Source: Ascaris suum (taxonomy: Eukaryota; Nematoda; Chromadorea; Rhabditida; Ascarididae). Taken from it: DNA of 64,000 nt. The number at the start of each line of letters is the position of its first letter. Within the stretch, counting starts at the first letter, position 1. Both the position numbers and the translations under genes were made by a program. The stretch is from positions 7,021,474 to 7,085,473 of the forward strand of contig CM024182.1 of assembly GCA_013433145.1 (NCBI GenBank). The letters are read 5' to 3'. The notes beneath the pieces are model-generated. The model had not been told where the DNA came from and searched no databases. It saw only the letters and a list, made by a program, of their open reading frames with translations. Positions 1 through 11,976 of this stretch are shown piece by piece.

Positions 1-2476
1 AATGCAAACATATCAATAAGCGAATTCCATCGGTGTTGGACGCAGTGTTAACGCATATCAACCGTATTAGACGATATTTTAATGTAGTGTTAAAATATCC
101 GTAGCGAAATGATTTCGCTCAACTTCTCCCCTTCACCTTCTTCCATGAAAGAAATTCGTCGAAGATGGAGAAAAAAAGGACCTCAAATGGTAAATCTTAG
201 CGAAAAAAGTAAAAAAGCTGATGATATTTTGCGCATTCATAAATGTGTTCAGTATACCAGGTTCATAGATAAATGCTTTGATTTCACCTTAATTAATTCA
301 ATGACCGTGAAACGCTTCAATGCGATTTTCCACTCAACGATTCCAATTCAGGAAAGAGGAGGAAGGGGTTGGGGGCTAATATCTACCATTTAGAGTCTTC
401 GAAGTGAAATCGATTGGATTCAAGCATGCGTTAGGGTCTATTTCAGTCTCTAGACGATGAAGGAATTGCCCAACAAATATAGCCTGATAATCCAATGACC
501 AATAGTGGACATCACATTCTATAGCATATAATAAATTACAAGACTTTTTTAAACTGATCTATAATGCGGAATAATATAAATAAAAAAGAATTTCAAATTG
601 CATCTATTTAGATGCGACTAAAATTCCGCTTAATAAGAGAAACACAGAGAGATATTAATCATCAAAAAGATGCAAGATCAAAGAACAAATACTACTCACC
701 TATATTTCACATCTCACCTAAGTAAATAAAACTCAACTAGAATTTTATGAATAGTAAATCAGATCTCGTTGCATAAGTGCAAAATCTCCCTCTCATTCAA
801 TACCACTAAAACCACTAAAACTGACAGCCGCAGAATTGCAAAAGCAAAAAGGGTGTATGAAATATCAACCATTAGCTGCAAATAATACAGAGAAAAAAAG
901 AAATTTGAAGTAAATAAGAAACACATTAAAGATAAAAGATAAAACAACATCAGTCGCGTATATTTCAATTTTTAAAAAAATCGAAAACCCATGAAAAATT
1001 CATCTCAATTTCGAAAAACTCCCCTCCTCGGTTATATATAGGGACGAAGAGATTTTCAGTCCACTAATCCCCTCTCTCCTTTCACTAAAGCCACTAATCA
1101 CTAATAATCAGCATTAATAATACCAAAAAAAGAAAAAAAATTCCACCAAACCAAGCCAGTGAGACTAGCCCAACTGAGATAAATATGTCGGTGTGATGCA
1201 AAAAGAGAGAGAGAAAAAAAAAGAAACATACCTGACAACTCGACGGTGAGGGTGTATACCTGTTACATGACATTCCCCTCGTGCTTAATGAATGTTTGTC
1301 ACTCAAAACGCTGTCTTCTTACAATCACATTCACTAACTTTAAAACGTATTCATTACAGACAAATTATTACAAATCTAATCGTAGTCAATATAGAATAGC
1401 TATGAAATTGAGGCAATAAGGAAATATTTATATTCGCAGCTCAATTACCTGCTTTCTTCCAGGGGAGGGGATGTTCTCTGATCCATAAAATGGAGGAGAG
1501 TACGGTAATGCATCATTTAAAAAAAAAAATTCTTTCCATGTTATGGTGAAAAAAATGTTACGTTTCCATAATGAATGAAAAACGGACACGGAACGAGAAA
1601 GTACTTCTAATCTTCATGAAAACTGTTGAAATTATTGAGAAATGATGGCATATATGAGCACTCCCCTACCCAAATTGAAGGTAATCAAGAGGAAGGGAGT
1701 TGAAGAGTATTTCCAGGGAAATTTGAAGGGAAAGGATATTTTCAAAAATCAAGAGGACACCAATATAACAAATGAAAAATATGGAAAGATAACACCATAA
1801 AATATCAGTGAATAACAATGAAATTTTCATCAAAAATGGCCAAGAACTAAAATGACCAATGGTCAAGAACGAAAATGATCAGTTATAATAAATAAAAAGG
1901 GGTCTTCTGTCCCGAAGATTTATAATTTGGTAGAAAACGATGTGTAACAGTTGGATCGAGATAGAAATATGCCCGAGATAGCAGTGGTCGAAGAGGAGAA
2001 TGAAGTCAGTTGGATGCTCAATTTTAATCGATAAGATCAGTGTGGTGGCACAGCTAAAGTGAGTCAAGCAAGATGGATTAAACGAAGATAAAGCTGACAT
2101 GATCAATCATTCCAACTTTGGAACGACAAATGATATTTACGATGCAATCGTTCAACAAAACTAATTCAAATTCTTCTCCTTCTCTCTCTCTCTTTGTCTT
2201 TTTCATAATGAACTGTGGTTCATTAATCGATCATAAAAATCTGAACAAGGAAGAGCAGGCGATCACCTAAGGAATAGGGCACCACAGAGGAAGTAAACGA
2301 CCTGGAACAGAACTGACTAGATATATAGACCCGCTGTAAATACTCTATATTCGCCCAAAAATTTACAAAGCAAAACCAATCTTGTAAATTACAATGAAGA
2401 TAAATGACAGCATTATGGGAAGCATGACAAATTACAAAAAAAGTAATAAATGATAGCAATATGGGAAAATTACAAA

Positions 2477-2477
<1 letters not shown>

Positions 2478-2556
<79 letters not shown>
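2478..2556. repeat. (TA)n microsatellite
   Basis: Uninterrupted TA dinucleotides for about 79 bases. Confidence 0.97.
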
Positions 2557-2558
<2 letters not shown>

Positions 2559-3615
2559 CTATAAGAAATATTCATATGGTAAATAAGGCAGCTCAAATTT
2601 AATTAAAAAAGAGATATAACCAACTCATTAACAATTTATAAGCTGCTCTTATGTGATGAAACACTATAAAATTTGTGCATAAAAAATCATTCAAATATCG
2701 AAAGGCATATAGGCAATAAAACTAAATTGAACATTTGATTATTAAATTTTACTCATTATTGAAAATTACATTAAACATAAAAAATATCTACTGAATCAGA
2801 AATCTGTTTCGAATGTCCACTTTCAGAAGCGATGCCACGATTCCAGAAATCTGGAAAAATATTCCAGAAAAAAAAAGAATGTAGGCGAAACACAGCCACA
2901 AGGACGTTAGCTAAAATACTCGTTTATGTCAATGGTGATCCAAATTGCCGGATCACATTTATCCAGGCCCTATAATTTAAATAATTGTTTCAAAAAAAAG
3001 CCCATAGTTTTCTAGCATAAAATCCATTAGTGAGTGTCTATAATTTACAATCAAATAACCTCACTGCTAGTATTAACACATTTACTTTTTAATTTCTAAA
3101 CACCTCCATCCAACAAAAATTGTGGAAACACCGTCGCTCAAAACCAAACTAAGGGATTTTCAATATTCCAAACTATTATCAAAAGGATATAAACGCCTCT
3201 TTTTATCACTCAGAAAAATATATTCAACTCGATTTTCGACAAAAATAAATAAATAACACTAAAAATAAACATAAACGCCAAGCCAACATAAGGAAGGTTA
3301 TCTATAAACGTGTACAAATGTTACCTATAAAGGTAATGCATTAATGCATTAAATATAGAAATAAATAAGAGAAAAAAAATTCGAGACGGTCGAGTTGAAG
3401 AGTTGATGGGTGCATTTAACGTCTCTGATGGATGAGTTCACATCATTTGCGTTTACGTCATCGTGGAAGCCGCTCATTTACACCTTACATACGTGACACT
3501 CAACAATATCACAAATTGCCTTTCCTGACATTCGATCATAACACAGCATAAATATTTGTTAGAAACCTTTCATTGCATGAAAATGAATCCATAAACATAT
3601 TAACTAACAATTTTT

Positions 3616-3656
3616 TTCCGGATGAATTGTTTTCCGGATGGATCACTTTCCGGATG
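3616..3656. repeat. Short TTCCGGATG repeat, three copies
   Basis: TTCCGGATG occurs three times within about 41 bases, separated by AT-rich spacers. Confidence 0.8.
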
Positions 3657-3862
3657 AAAAAAAAACAACGTTGAGACCGATGGAATAATCTTAGGTGCAA
3701 TATAATACCGACCCTATCATATAACCTCGTATAAGAACATTCTTCCTCAGCTCAGCTCCCACTCTCTTCCAAGCATGCATCTTATCACTTTAAGGCGTTT
3801 ATTTCAGGTTATACGATAAATTAATAATAGAGGAACTATAAGGTGATCGGAGATGAACTCAC

Positions 3863-4001
3863 CATTTGCGGCTGTACGACTAAGTCGATTTCTCTGAGCG
3901 GGCTCAATAGGTGGCAATTCTCTATATCGAAAGCGTTCTTCGTCACCCAATGCGTCCACTTGACGAGCATTTCCATAGTCCATTACAATAAAAATATTTG
4001 G
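3863..4001 (-). CDS. Candidate exon, unidentified protein
   Basis: The acceptor is ttgtttag and the donor GCAAATG|gtgagt. It encodes 46 codons: PNIFIVMDYGNARQVDALGD, then EERFRYRELPPIEPAQRNRL, then SRTAAN. The hydrophilic, Pro/Arg-containing sequence would suit a cytoplasmic tail. An internal ATG at 3983 could also start a separate protein. I do not recognise a family. Confidence 0.45.
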
Positions 4002-5357
4002 CTAAACAAAATAAATAAAACTGATTGAGGAGTTACCAAACAATAAACATTATCTCATATCAATAAAAGCCTTAAAAACTATGCTGCAATTAATAATCCG
4101 GAAAATTCCATATTTAACAACTTATTTGACCTATAAACCTATATCGAAGCTCTCTATCAACGATGCAATCAGATGGCAATAAAAAATTACAATAGAATAG
4201 TCTATGCAAATGACCTTTTGAAGAGTTGATTTAAATCAAAGAATTAAAAGGGTTAAAGATTATCCAACAAAAATTGCGATAGTGAAGCAAACAGAAAATG
4301 AGACACTGAAGATAGCATAGTATTCAGAGATCTTCTCGATCATACAGAGATAGAAAAAAATGAAACGAATACAACGCAAAGAAAAAAAAATCCAGTGGAA
4401 ATATTATCACCGCTCTCCATATAAGATAACTAGTTTCAATCTGCTGTAACAGATCACCTCTATGATAAATGGGCAGAACGCCAACATAATCCAGGATTTC
4501 GACGTCTAAATCTCTGCATCTACTAAATACCGCAAATGATATTCCATTTTTCTTCGTCGTCTAATTCTATCACTCACCTATTATTCCCTATATAAGCATT
4601 AAAACACGTAGGTTAATGTTTACAAATAGGCTTGAATATTTACGTCATATGAGTTTACATCATATGAGTATACAGTCAATGACGTTCACCCACAAATACC
4701 AACAGGAACGAGCAGTTGGCTGGCAGTAAGCATTTATACGTCTAAAGACCAACATAAAAAGAAGGGTTGAAGTACATCATATTGTAAGCAAAAATCGTTT
4801 TAAAGGAAAAAGCGTGAAAAAGATCTACAGTGAAAGAAGAAAAAACGTTGTACATCCCCAAACAACAATCCCCCAAACGTACCTTGTAAGCGACGAATTT
4901 TATCCACACAGAAGATCGCAAATAATAGAATAGACAGGTGAATAGGTGAATAAGTACGTTAGTGGAAAATATTTGCTTGAAATTATCGTCTTTTCTGAAA
5001 GAAATATAAATTTATTTTGTTGCATGAAACACTTTAGAAAAAAAAACACATCAGTACGAAGTAAAGATTTTTGCTCAAAACGTAAAACTATAAAGATAAA
5101 AGAATCACTGAGAGGGCAGAATAAATTAACTCTCCAAAATTTTACAACTTGCTGCATATTCTTTGTGCAGTCTAACTCATCGACAAGTTGTATAGGCAAT
5201 TCAACAGATGTCGTCATATTGACCCACCCACAAAACCATTTAAACAGAAATAAAATCTATACAAATTTCGCAATGCGCTTAATCAAAAGCTGATTCACGC
5301 CAACTCTTCACCAGGTATGTTTGTCTGCATGAGGCACCTTCTTCCTTATTGACTCAC

Positions 5358-5396
5358 CTCAGCAAATGATTTCGTAATCTTATTAGACACTAGAAT
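5358..5396 (-). CDS. Candidate 39-nt exon
   Basis: The acceptor is atctacag and the donor GCTGAG|gtgagt. It reads ILVSNKITKSFAE in phase 0. The phase does not match the exon ending at 5901, so it either belongs to another isoform, needs an intervening exon, or is spurious. Confidence 0.22.
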
Positions 5397-5900
5397 CTGT
5401 AGATGGCTAGCATAAAATAGCTTCATAGCCAATTACCGCAAAGATTTAAAGAGCTCAATGCCTTGCGATAGCATCCAAACTGGTGGCATAGACGATCTTG
5501 GAACGAAGGATTCAGATGGGGAAATAATATTTAGCTAAGACTACAAACATGGTAAGTAAGGGTTAATGGAAAAAAGCTAGACTATCCTACATAACAAGTT
5601 TTTTTGAAATAATACAGCATAGCGTGGGACCCGACGTATGCGCCACCAGTAAAAGCAATATATGGGTAACCACAGTTAATATGATGAATTAAATAGGAAA
5701 CTCAATTTGGTCTATTCATCCACTAAAATAAACAGGTGAAAAGTTTAATTTTAAAAAATAGATTAATTGAGGTGGAAAATCTTGTCTTGTTAATAAAGTT
5801 TTACTAAATGAAAGTGAAAGAAAGTAACCATTAAAAGATAGTGCAATCAAGTCAAGAGGGATGAATCATATCCGGCTAAATGCGCACGGTCTACACATAC

Positions 5901-5946
5901 CTTGAAAGAGAACACGCCACATAGTGTTAATCTCTTCCCCCTTCCC
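5901..5946 (-). CDS. Candidate short exon downstream of the membrane exon
   Basis: The acceptor is gttgcag and the donor TTTCAAG|gtatgt. It encodes GKGEEINTMWRVLFQ and follows the membrane exon in phase 0. The evidence is limited to splice signals and phase. Confidence 0.33.
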
Positions 5947-6457
5947 CTGCAACAAGCCCTTGCCAAGCTGTACGGTATCGCAAGCCCTCTCCTTCCAACC
6001 CTCCATCACCCTCCCCCTCCCTCTTCTTACACTCTCGTCCGTGCGACATTAGGAAAACTAACTCTATTACAAACATCCACTTGCCTAGAAAAGGTGATCC
6101 AATTATTTCCCACTAGAAGATATGCAAAAGCTCATCCGCCTGATTCTTATACTTCTCAAAAACAAAAGAGGGAAACAACAAATACTACAGGTAAACCTTT
6201 ATAATACCACATAAACATAATTGAGAGGTGCGCAATATCTGCGTAAACATGCTCTCAAATTATCTACGGTGTGTTTAATTCAGCCCCAATATCGCCATCT
6301 CTTGATGCATTCGACGACTTAGTGCATCTCCTTCTTTATTGCCAGCCGATCCCGCGCCATTAAAATTACAAGTGGAGTGCAACCCACCAAATGTAAATAT
6401 TTTCCAAAAAAAGATGTAAAGGAATAAAACATCCTCAAAAAATGGAAAGGAACTTAC

Positions 6458-6595
6458 TCTTTCACGTAGGACGATCTTATTGGATAAACTTTGATAGATC
6501 ATATTACCCACAACGAGGAATATTAGCGTCAACGAGATCGCAATAACGATACCCGCAGAACATTTGATTATCATTGCTCCATAATCTGGTCCTTT
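6458..6595 (-). CDS. Membrane-spanning exon of an unidentified protein
   Basis: This 46-codon exon has an acceptor tttcag and a donor GAAAGA|gtaagt. It encodes KGPDYGAMIIKCSAGIVIAI and then SLTLIFLVVGNMIYQSLSNK. That is one clear transmembrane helix of about 25 residues followed by a basic segment ending IVLRER. It joins in phase 0 to 9164-9083 upstream and 5946-5901 downstream. I considered the CD36/SCARB family for the IVLRE ending but could not find its following motifs. Function unknown. Confidence 0.5.
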
Positions 6596-8693
6596 CTGAA
6601 AATAAAAATATAACATAAAGCAACAGTTGCAACAGAAACATCCCAATGAATATAGCACATAAATTGCAGCCATTTCTTATTTTCCCCTTTATAGCTTTTA
6701 GCTGTATAAAAATCATTGTAGTCAGGAACCATCGTTATCAAAATATCAGGTCGTCTAGACCCACAGAATCAATTTTTAAAAAAATCAAAGAATTCCGGCA
6801 AAGAGTTCAAAACCTCTGCGAATGCATCTTTGCACTATGTAAATCAAGCAATCATCAGCGCAAGGAAGATACACAATAAAATGGACCCAAATAAAACTTA
6901 AGAACGATTCATTCATAAACGCTATAAAATGTAACTGAATTTCAAATTCAAAAAAAAAAAAAAAAAAGGCGAATATCATCTATTAAAATTGCATAAATAA
7001 GAGCATCTATAGAATAGCATACATTTCGAGAAGAAGAACGCCTTCAATGGAAAGCATCACAATATCTGATGCCTCAGTGGATGTCTCTTTCAAAGTACCT
7101 CATAAATTCGAACTTCCAGTGAGATAGCCCACATATGTAATCATCTCAAAATGGCGTTGATACCAACTTTTAGACACGAGTCTTTTCAAAGATTTTAGTC
7201 AAGAGGCATTATTACTCGAAGTGGCCTATAACGAACTTAAAAATAAGCCACCCCATGAACAAGTCTATGAATCAATTCTGTACCCCGGATATTGCACTCG
7301 TACCCTCTGGGCAAGGCTCAATTACCCCTAAAACATCCACTTCACCAGAATCGTTCAAATTTTCATACGTTTAAATGATCTGAAATAAATAGTTAAATTT
7401 CCGGCTGAAATACCCATATTATCGACTTCACACCCACGACACGCCGATGAGACTGGCCTAATCGAATTGAACCATATTAGGACAATAAGTGAACCCTCAT
7501 TAATTTACAAATTAATTTACTGAAAATAGGTTCGAAAAATCTCTCAATAAGGATAGCAACGTTCAGTCACCGGAAACAGATTCCGATTCCGTACATCTGC
7601 TTCCGGATAGTTCTTCAAAGAAAAAAATTCAGAATCTCAACTCTCAAAAATCCTATGGAAAAACAAATGCCTATGGTTCATACGCATATGTTTTTCTCAA
7701 TATCCTTGTATGGTGCGTCGTATTCAAATGAAATCAACAACCACTATTTAAACCGTCATTTCTATATTCTTTACTTGTCGTTATGTTACAATAAAAGATC
7801 AAACACATGAAATATCGATTAGATAGATCAGTACTACAACCTGTTGCAACATTACGATGTCCGTTGTCGTCGTTCAATTTCTCGATCGTACTACTTCAAA
7901 ACCGTATTTCACTACCGGCAGTTGACAACGTGATCGATATCGATTCACCAGATCATAATAGATCGGCAAAAACCGATCAATCAATTTGTATCTTATAGAT
8001 TGCTATCGTTAGATATGTCGCTATATAACTTCACGTGAAATATCAAAGTAACTATTAGTTGAGAGGCGATAAATATTGAATCGCTTTTCCAACGATGATG
8101 ACACCTTAAAATATTTACAAATATTTTATACTTGGAAAAAAAAATTTAAATAAAGCGATCATTTCGGGTGGCCTATTGAATCGATAAAGGAAAAAGAACA
8201 TAACAGCGACAGATCAAATCTTTTATTCATTCAAACATATCGAAACGAACTCTTCACAAAACATTCCCTCTCCCTCTCTTCCCCTTTATAAAATCAGCAA
8301 ATTCACATCCGCTCTCAAAAATTTGAAATTTAAAACGCTATTCGTATATCTACGTTACAAGAATAAAATATGATGGTATATATCACCGGACATATATCCG
8401 TATCCAAAGAGTCTGGATCCAATGAACCATACATTTGTAGACTTCTCTTCTCAAACATATAGATACTGATTATGGAAAATGTGGACAACCCCAAACAAAC
8501 GAATGACCGACGCTCTCATGCATTTGGCGAACTCTTGAGCCAAACACATCACTAACATTTGACCGACCTCGACGATAATAAAGTATGCAATAAATGCCGA
8601 ACACTAGCATATCCCCTTTTATATGTTCACTCCTCATAGTCCCTTCGTTTGTCGACCGCAACAGAAAAAAAAATACCGTAATAGAATGCGTTT

Positions 8694-8745
8694 CCTACCG
8701 TAATAACACGCGTTCAATTTGAAATATATTTATTACGGTAACAGG
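8694..8745. repeat. Imperfect inverted repeat
   Basis: CCTACCGTAATAA and TTATTACGGTAACAGG face each other across about 23 bases. A further direct copy, TACCGTAATA, lies just upstream at about 8674. It could be a hairpin or the remnant of a small inverted-repeat element. Confidence 0.7.
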
Positions 8746-9082
8746 AAATAAAATAATAAATACAAAATGGAAGGTTATTATATCAAAAGTGATAGTGTTT
8801 TTGAATTGCTATAAATAGCGATGCAATGCGCGCAAAAAGAAAACTCTACATTACTAAGAAACGATGAATTTATCTAATCAGAAGCACATATGAAAAGACC
8901 AACTCCACGCTTGAGTATTCGTTTGAAAGAGCCTTTTTCACACAGAACCCTCCTCTCCCCCCCCCCCCTTTCCCGAATACACGGCTTCAATTCTCGCTTC
9001 ATGCCATAGACCGACTTTATAGGGACGACGGAAATACCCGTTTAATATCAATCGTCATCACTTTCGATCTCATACCAACTAC

Positions 9083-9164
9083 CTGCTCTCCCTGCCCCAT
9101 CCCGGTGACCCAAAATTCCGTTCGTTGCTCTCGTTGCATTTCATATCCCAATCCTATGTTGCAC
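9083..9164 (-). CDS. Candidate exon of the unidentified membrane protein
   Basis: The acceptor is ctaaatag and the donor GAGCAG|gtagtt. After one base completing a codon it reads CNIGLGYEMQREQRTEFWVT and GMGQGEQ. It is more GC-rich than its surroundings. Its phases fit the candidate exon ending at 9563 (phase 2) and the membrane exon at 6595 (phase 0). Confidence 0.4.
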
Positions 9165-9562
9165 CTATTTAGATGCGTTGTCTATACCCCGAATAATACT
9201 GATAAAATGAAAATATAACGCTGGATAGTCGGTATCGGTGTTATGTGGAGCAGCGAATAATACCTGACAGAAAGCGAATGCAAAGTCGATTTACGAAGTG
9301 CCCTTTTATTTCAGATGGTCACGTTGAGTGTAACGGCTTTATAAACAAATCAGATGCCAATCAAGCATTTATCCTATACCTCTAAATATCACCTCACAAA
9401 AATTCTCTCAATTTATATAAAGGGTAAATCAAATAAGTCGGTTATGATACCGTAAAGAATTGATGAAACTATTAAACCAGAAGTTACTAAAAACAACAGA
9501 AATGCCCAAAAAAATGTTACAATCACAGCTAATTCCTATCAAATGGACTCATATTTGAATAC

Positions 9563-9772
9563 CTGAATTGTGCAAACAATTTGATTGACATTCGGTGCAG
9601 AAATTGAACGACAACGAATTTATTTGCCGCGAGTTGAGTTGCAATGACAACCGAAGACGATAGCAAAAAGGGTAGAACGGTGAGATATCTCTCTTTCCCG
9701 TTCTCAGCCGATTGAAGGAAACAAATGCCATAGAAATTTTTGTCCAAATATGAAGTAAAAATTCTGATATCA
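9563..9772 (-). CDS. Candidate hydrophobic exon of the unidentified membrane protein
   Basis: The open frame reads IFTSYLDKNFYGICFLQSAE, then LTVLPFLLSSSVVIATQLAA, then VVQFLHRMSIKLFAQFR. The donor is AATTCAG|gtattc, and the acceptor is probably atgatatcag near 9773. The middle is hydrophobic enough for a membrane helix. A second frame is also open here (FCTECQSNCLHNSG). I prefer the first because its phase 2 end matches the exon at 9164. Confidence 0.35.
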
Positions 9773-9934
9773 TATGCCAAATTTTGCGCTCATTTTTGTG
9801 TCTTTAAAAAAACGAGCAATAGAAGATCTCTTAGTTTTATCAAGTAATCAAAATGCTGGCTAAGTGGGAGTTTTTGCTATCTGCTCTAGTCTTTCGATCA
9901 CAAGCTGACGTGACAGAACGGCAGAGGAGATGAT

Positions 9935-10053
9935 AAGTGAGGAATTTTGCGGAGAGGAGAGGAGGGGGAAGGGGAGGAGGGAGAAGCGGAAGAGAAAGGG
10001 AGAGGAGGGGAGGGGAAGAGGGAAGGTGGGAAGGGAAACAGGAGGATGGAATG
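9935..10053. repeat. Polypurine tract
   Basis: About 115 bases almost entirely of G and A on the plus strand, just upstream of the tRNA gene. It gives rise to meaningless Arg/Glu/Gly and Pro/Leu open frames. Confidence 0.9.
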
Positions 10054-10256
10054 ACCTCACTCCACACGAAGTCGTAGTTGAGGTCATGCATGCACAGATC
10101 TACCGTGACTTTGAACACTGTACTGCAAGATGTAAGCCTGCAAGTAGCAAAATGATGCTCTCTAAGTAAGAAGGCTGCGAGCTCCCGTATTCTGTTGCGA
10201 TACGATCCAAACTGATAGCACCACCACCTGCTCTGCTATAGTCAGCACCACGCCAG

Positions 10257-10330
10257 GCCGCCATAGCTCAGTCGGTTAGAGCGTGGGTCTAATAAGCCCA
10301 AGGTCGCAGGTTCGACCCCTGCTGGCGGCA
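10257..10330 (+). tRNA. tRNA-Ile(AAU)
   Basis: The 74-nt cloverleaf is complete. Acceptor GCCGCCA pairs with TGGCGGC, the D-arm is GCTC..GAGC, the anticodon stem TGGGT/GCCCA closes the loop CTAATAA, and T-arm GCAGG/CCTGC closes TTCGACC. The discriminator base is A. The anticodon AAT at 10291-10293 reads isoleucine. A run of five T at 10337-10341 just downstream is a Pol III terminator. There is no intron. It is on the opposite strand to the protein genes. Confidence 0.96.
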
Positions 10331-10336
10331 CCGACC

Positions 10337-10341
10337 TTTTT
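10337..10341 (+). terminator. Pol III terminator of tRNA-Ile
   Basis: Five T residues begin seven bases after the tRNA discriminator base, the usual Pol III stop. Confidence 0.75.
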
Positions 10342-11279
10342 CTTCCACGGCAGCTTTCATCATCATCGTTTTCAACAAATGCGACACACTCATCAACATG
10401 GTTGGCGAGGTGCAACTGATGCGGGAAAGGCTGAGAGCAAGGGTCAGGAAAAGGTGTTCAACAATCAGCTCTAGGCATGAAATAGTACGCTTGTGGTCAG
10501 TAAACGCTAGCAAAAGTCGCATATGCGCCTTCACTCTCGCACACCTTTCCGTCCACCTGGCTCATTAATGCTTAAAACAAACATTCATCTATTCACTTAT
10601 CCGGAAGGGCGACCCTGAATATCGGTAATATTAAGGAACTTGGAAAAGAAGGGGGTTCCTAAACTTCACTTCAACCGACTCTTTCCGAGATATTTTTGCC
10701 TTCCCGGATATGAAAATAAAGAGTATTTAAATTTGCAACTTCATTTGCAATATATACTAGTGTAATCATCCTTAATTCCCAAAAAAATCTTTCTACGTCG
10801 TTCTCGCTTCATCGGATTAAGACTGCCAGCTCCTCTCTCGCCGCTCTCAGCTTTCACAGAAGTTTCAACATGCCAATATATCATACATTTAAACAAAATC
10901 CAAGTATGTTTTGCAGACAAACGTCGGACCATTCTGGCAATCAAGCCTTCTATTCCCTTCCTCTCCCCTTCCCTATACTAAGACCAACCTTGAATGGAAT
11001 CAAGTAAAAAACTGACTCACCGAAGCCTATGATAAGCAGAACGTTTCAAGGCATAATAAAAGTATAAAATGAAAGCTTGTGTCACTCGTCTGATGAATCT
11101 ATGCAAAAAAAAAAAGCTTAACGCAAAGGAAACCTTGAAGAAATTTGCAATTCAATTATTTCAGAAAAAAAAGTGGAATTTGGATCACTTAATTCCGATT
11201 TGACATAGCATCTCACCTAAAACATAGCTCCTCTATCCTATCAATAACAATAATCATTGTTGGATGAGCAATAAAAAAA

Positions 11280-11356
11280 GCACCGTTAGTAGACGGCTTT
11301 GAACCCAAAACCTTCCGTTTACCGAGCAAACGCACTACCATTGAGCTACCACGGAC
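11280..11356 (-). pseudogene. tRNA-like remnant or tRNA-derived element
   Basis: On the minus strand the segment has a good A box (TAGCTCAATGGTAG) and B box (GGGTTCAAAGCC) at tRNA spacing. The acceptor stem does not pair, the T stem has mismatches and the anticodon loop lacks U33. It looks like a decayed tRNA or the head of a tRNA-derived SINE. Confidence 0.45.
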
Positions 11357-11882
11357 TTTTAAATCAACTCTTATTTTTTTACTTCATTTTCGTCAGTTCT
11401 AGTGTGCAGCTAATGCAACATTCTTGATGAACGTACAACACTAAAAATCCGAAAAGCATACACATTAGCTATGTTAGGATGCGAGAGAAATCTATAGACA
11501 ACGTTAACCATGTACTCAGACAATAAAAATGCTAGAATTAATGAACGATGTTGAGGTTTTGAAGGGAAATATTTGGTGAATTGTGATTTATCTTCCATAT
11601 ATCATAGGTAATTTATGCAACGATAATGCTAAATTACCTTCACTTTTATATGTTTATTAGTGCGACGTACATCCTATCATCTCCCTTCCTCGAAAGCACA
11701 GCCCTGTGCTTTCTCGTTGCAAAATAAGGAACGTCCTTACAGGATTTTCTATACAAAAGAATTCAACAAAGGATTCAGCCACACTATCCTTGTGACGATG
11801 TTTTCTTTGCTCGTTAACGGATAAAATCCTTCATACAAAACAAGCAATTAAAGATCGTAACACCGACGCAAACCTAACAACC

Positions 11883-11884
<2 letters not shown>

Positions 11885-11973
<89 letters not shown>
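11885..11973. repeat. (TA)n microsatellite
   Basis: Uninterrupted TA dinucleotides for about 89 bases. Confidence 0.97.

Positions 11974-11976
<3 letters not shown>

Larger units (their letters stand above)
1..3862. other. AT-rich region, no firm gene
   Basis: No convincing exon is seen apart from a possible Pro/Ser-rich fragment ending at a donor near 1449 (minus; PYSPPFYGSENIPSPGRKQ) and another ending near 1233 (YTPSPSSCQ). Neither has a clear acceptor. It holds the (TA)n tract at 2478-2556 and a short TTCCGGATG repeat at 3616-3656. Confidence 0.5.

Noticed and set aside
6275..6400. Continuation of the membrane-exon open frame to a stop (GDALSRRMHQEMAILGLN)
   Set aside because: The membrane exon has a strong donor at 6458, and no acceptor near 6390 gives a compatible phase, so I did not call a second exon here.
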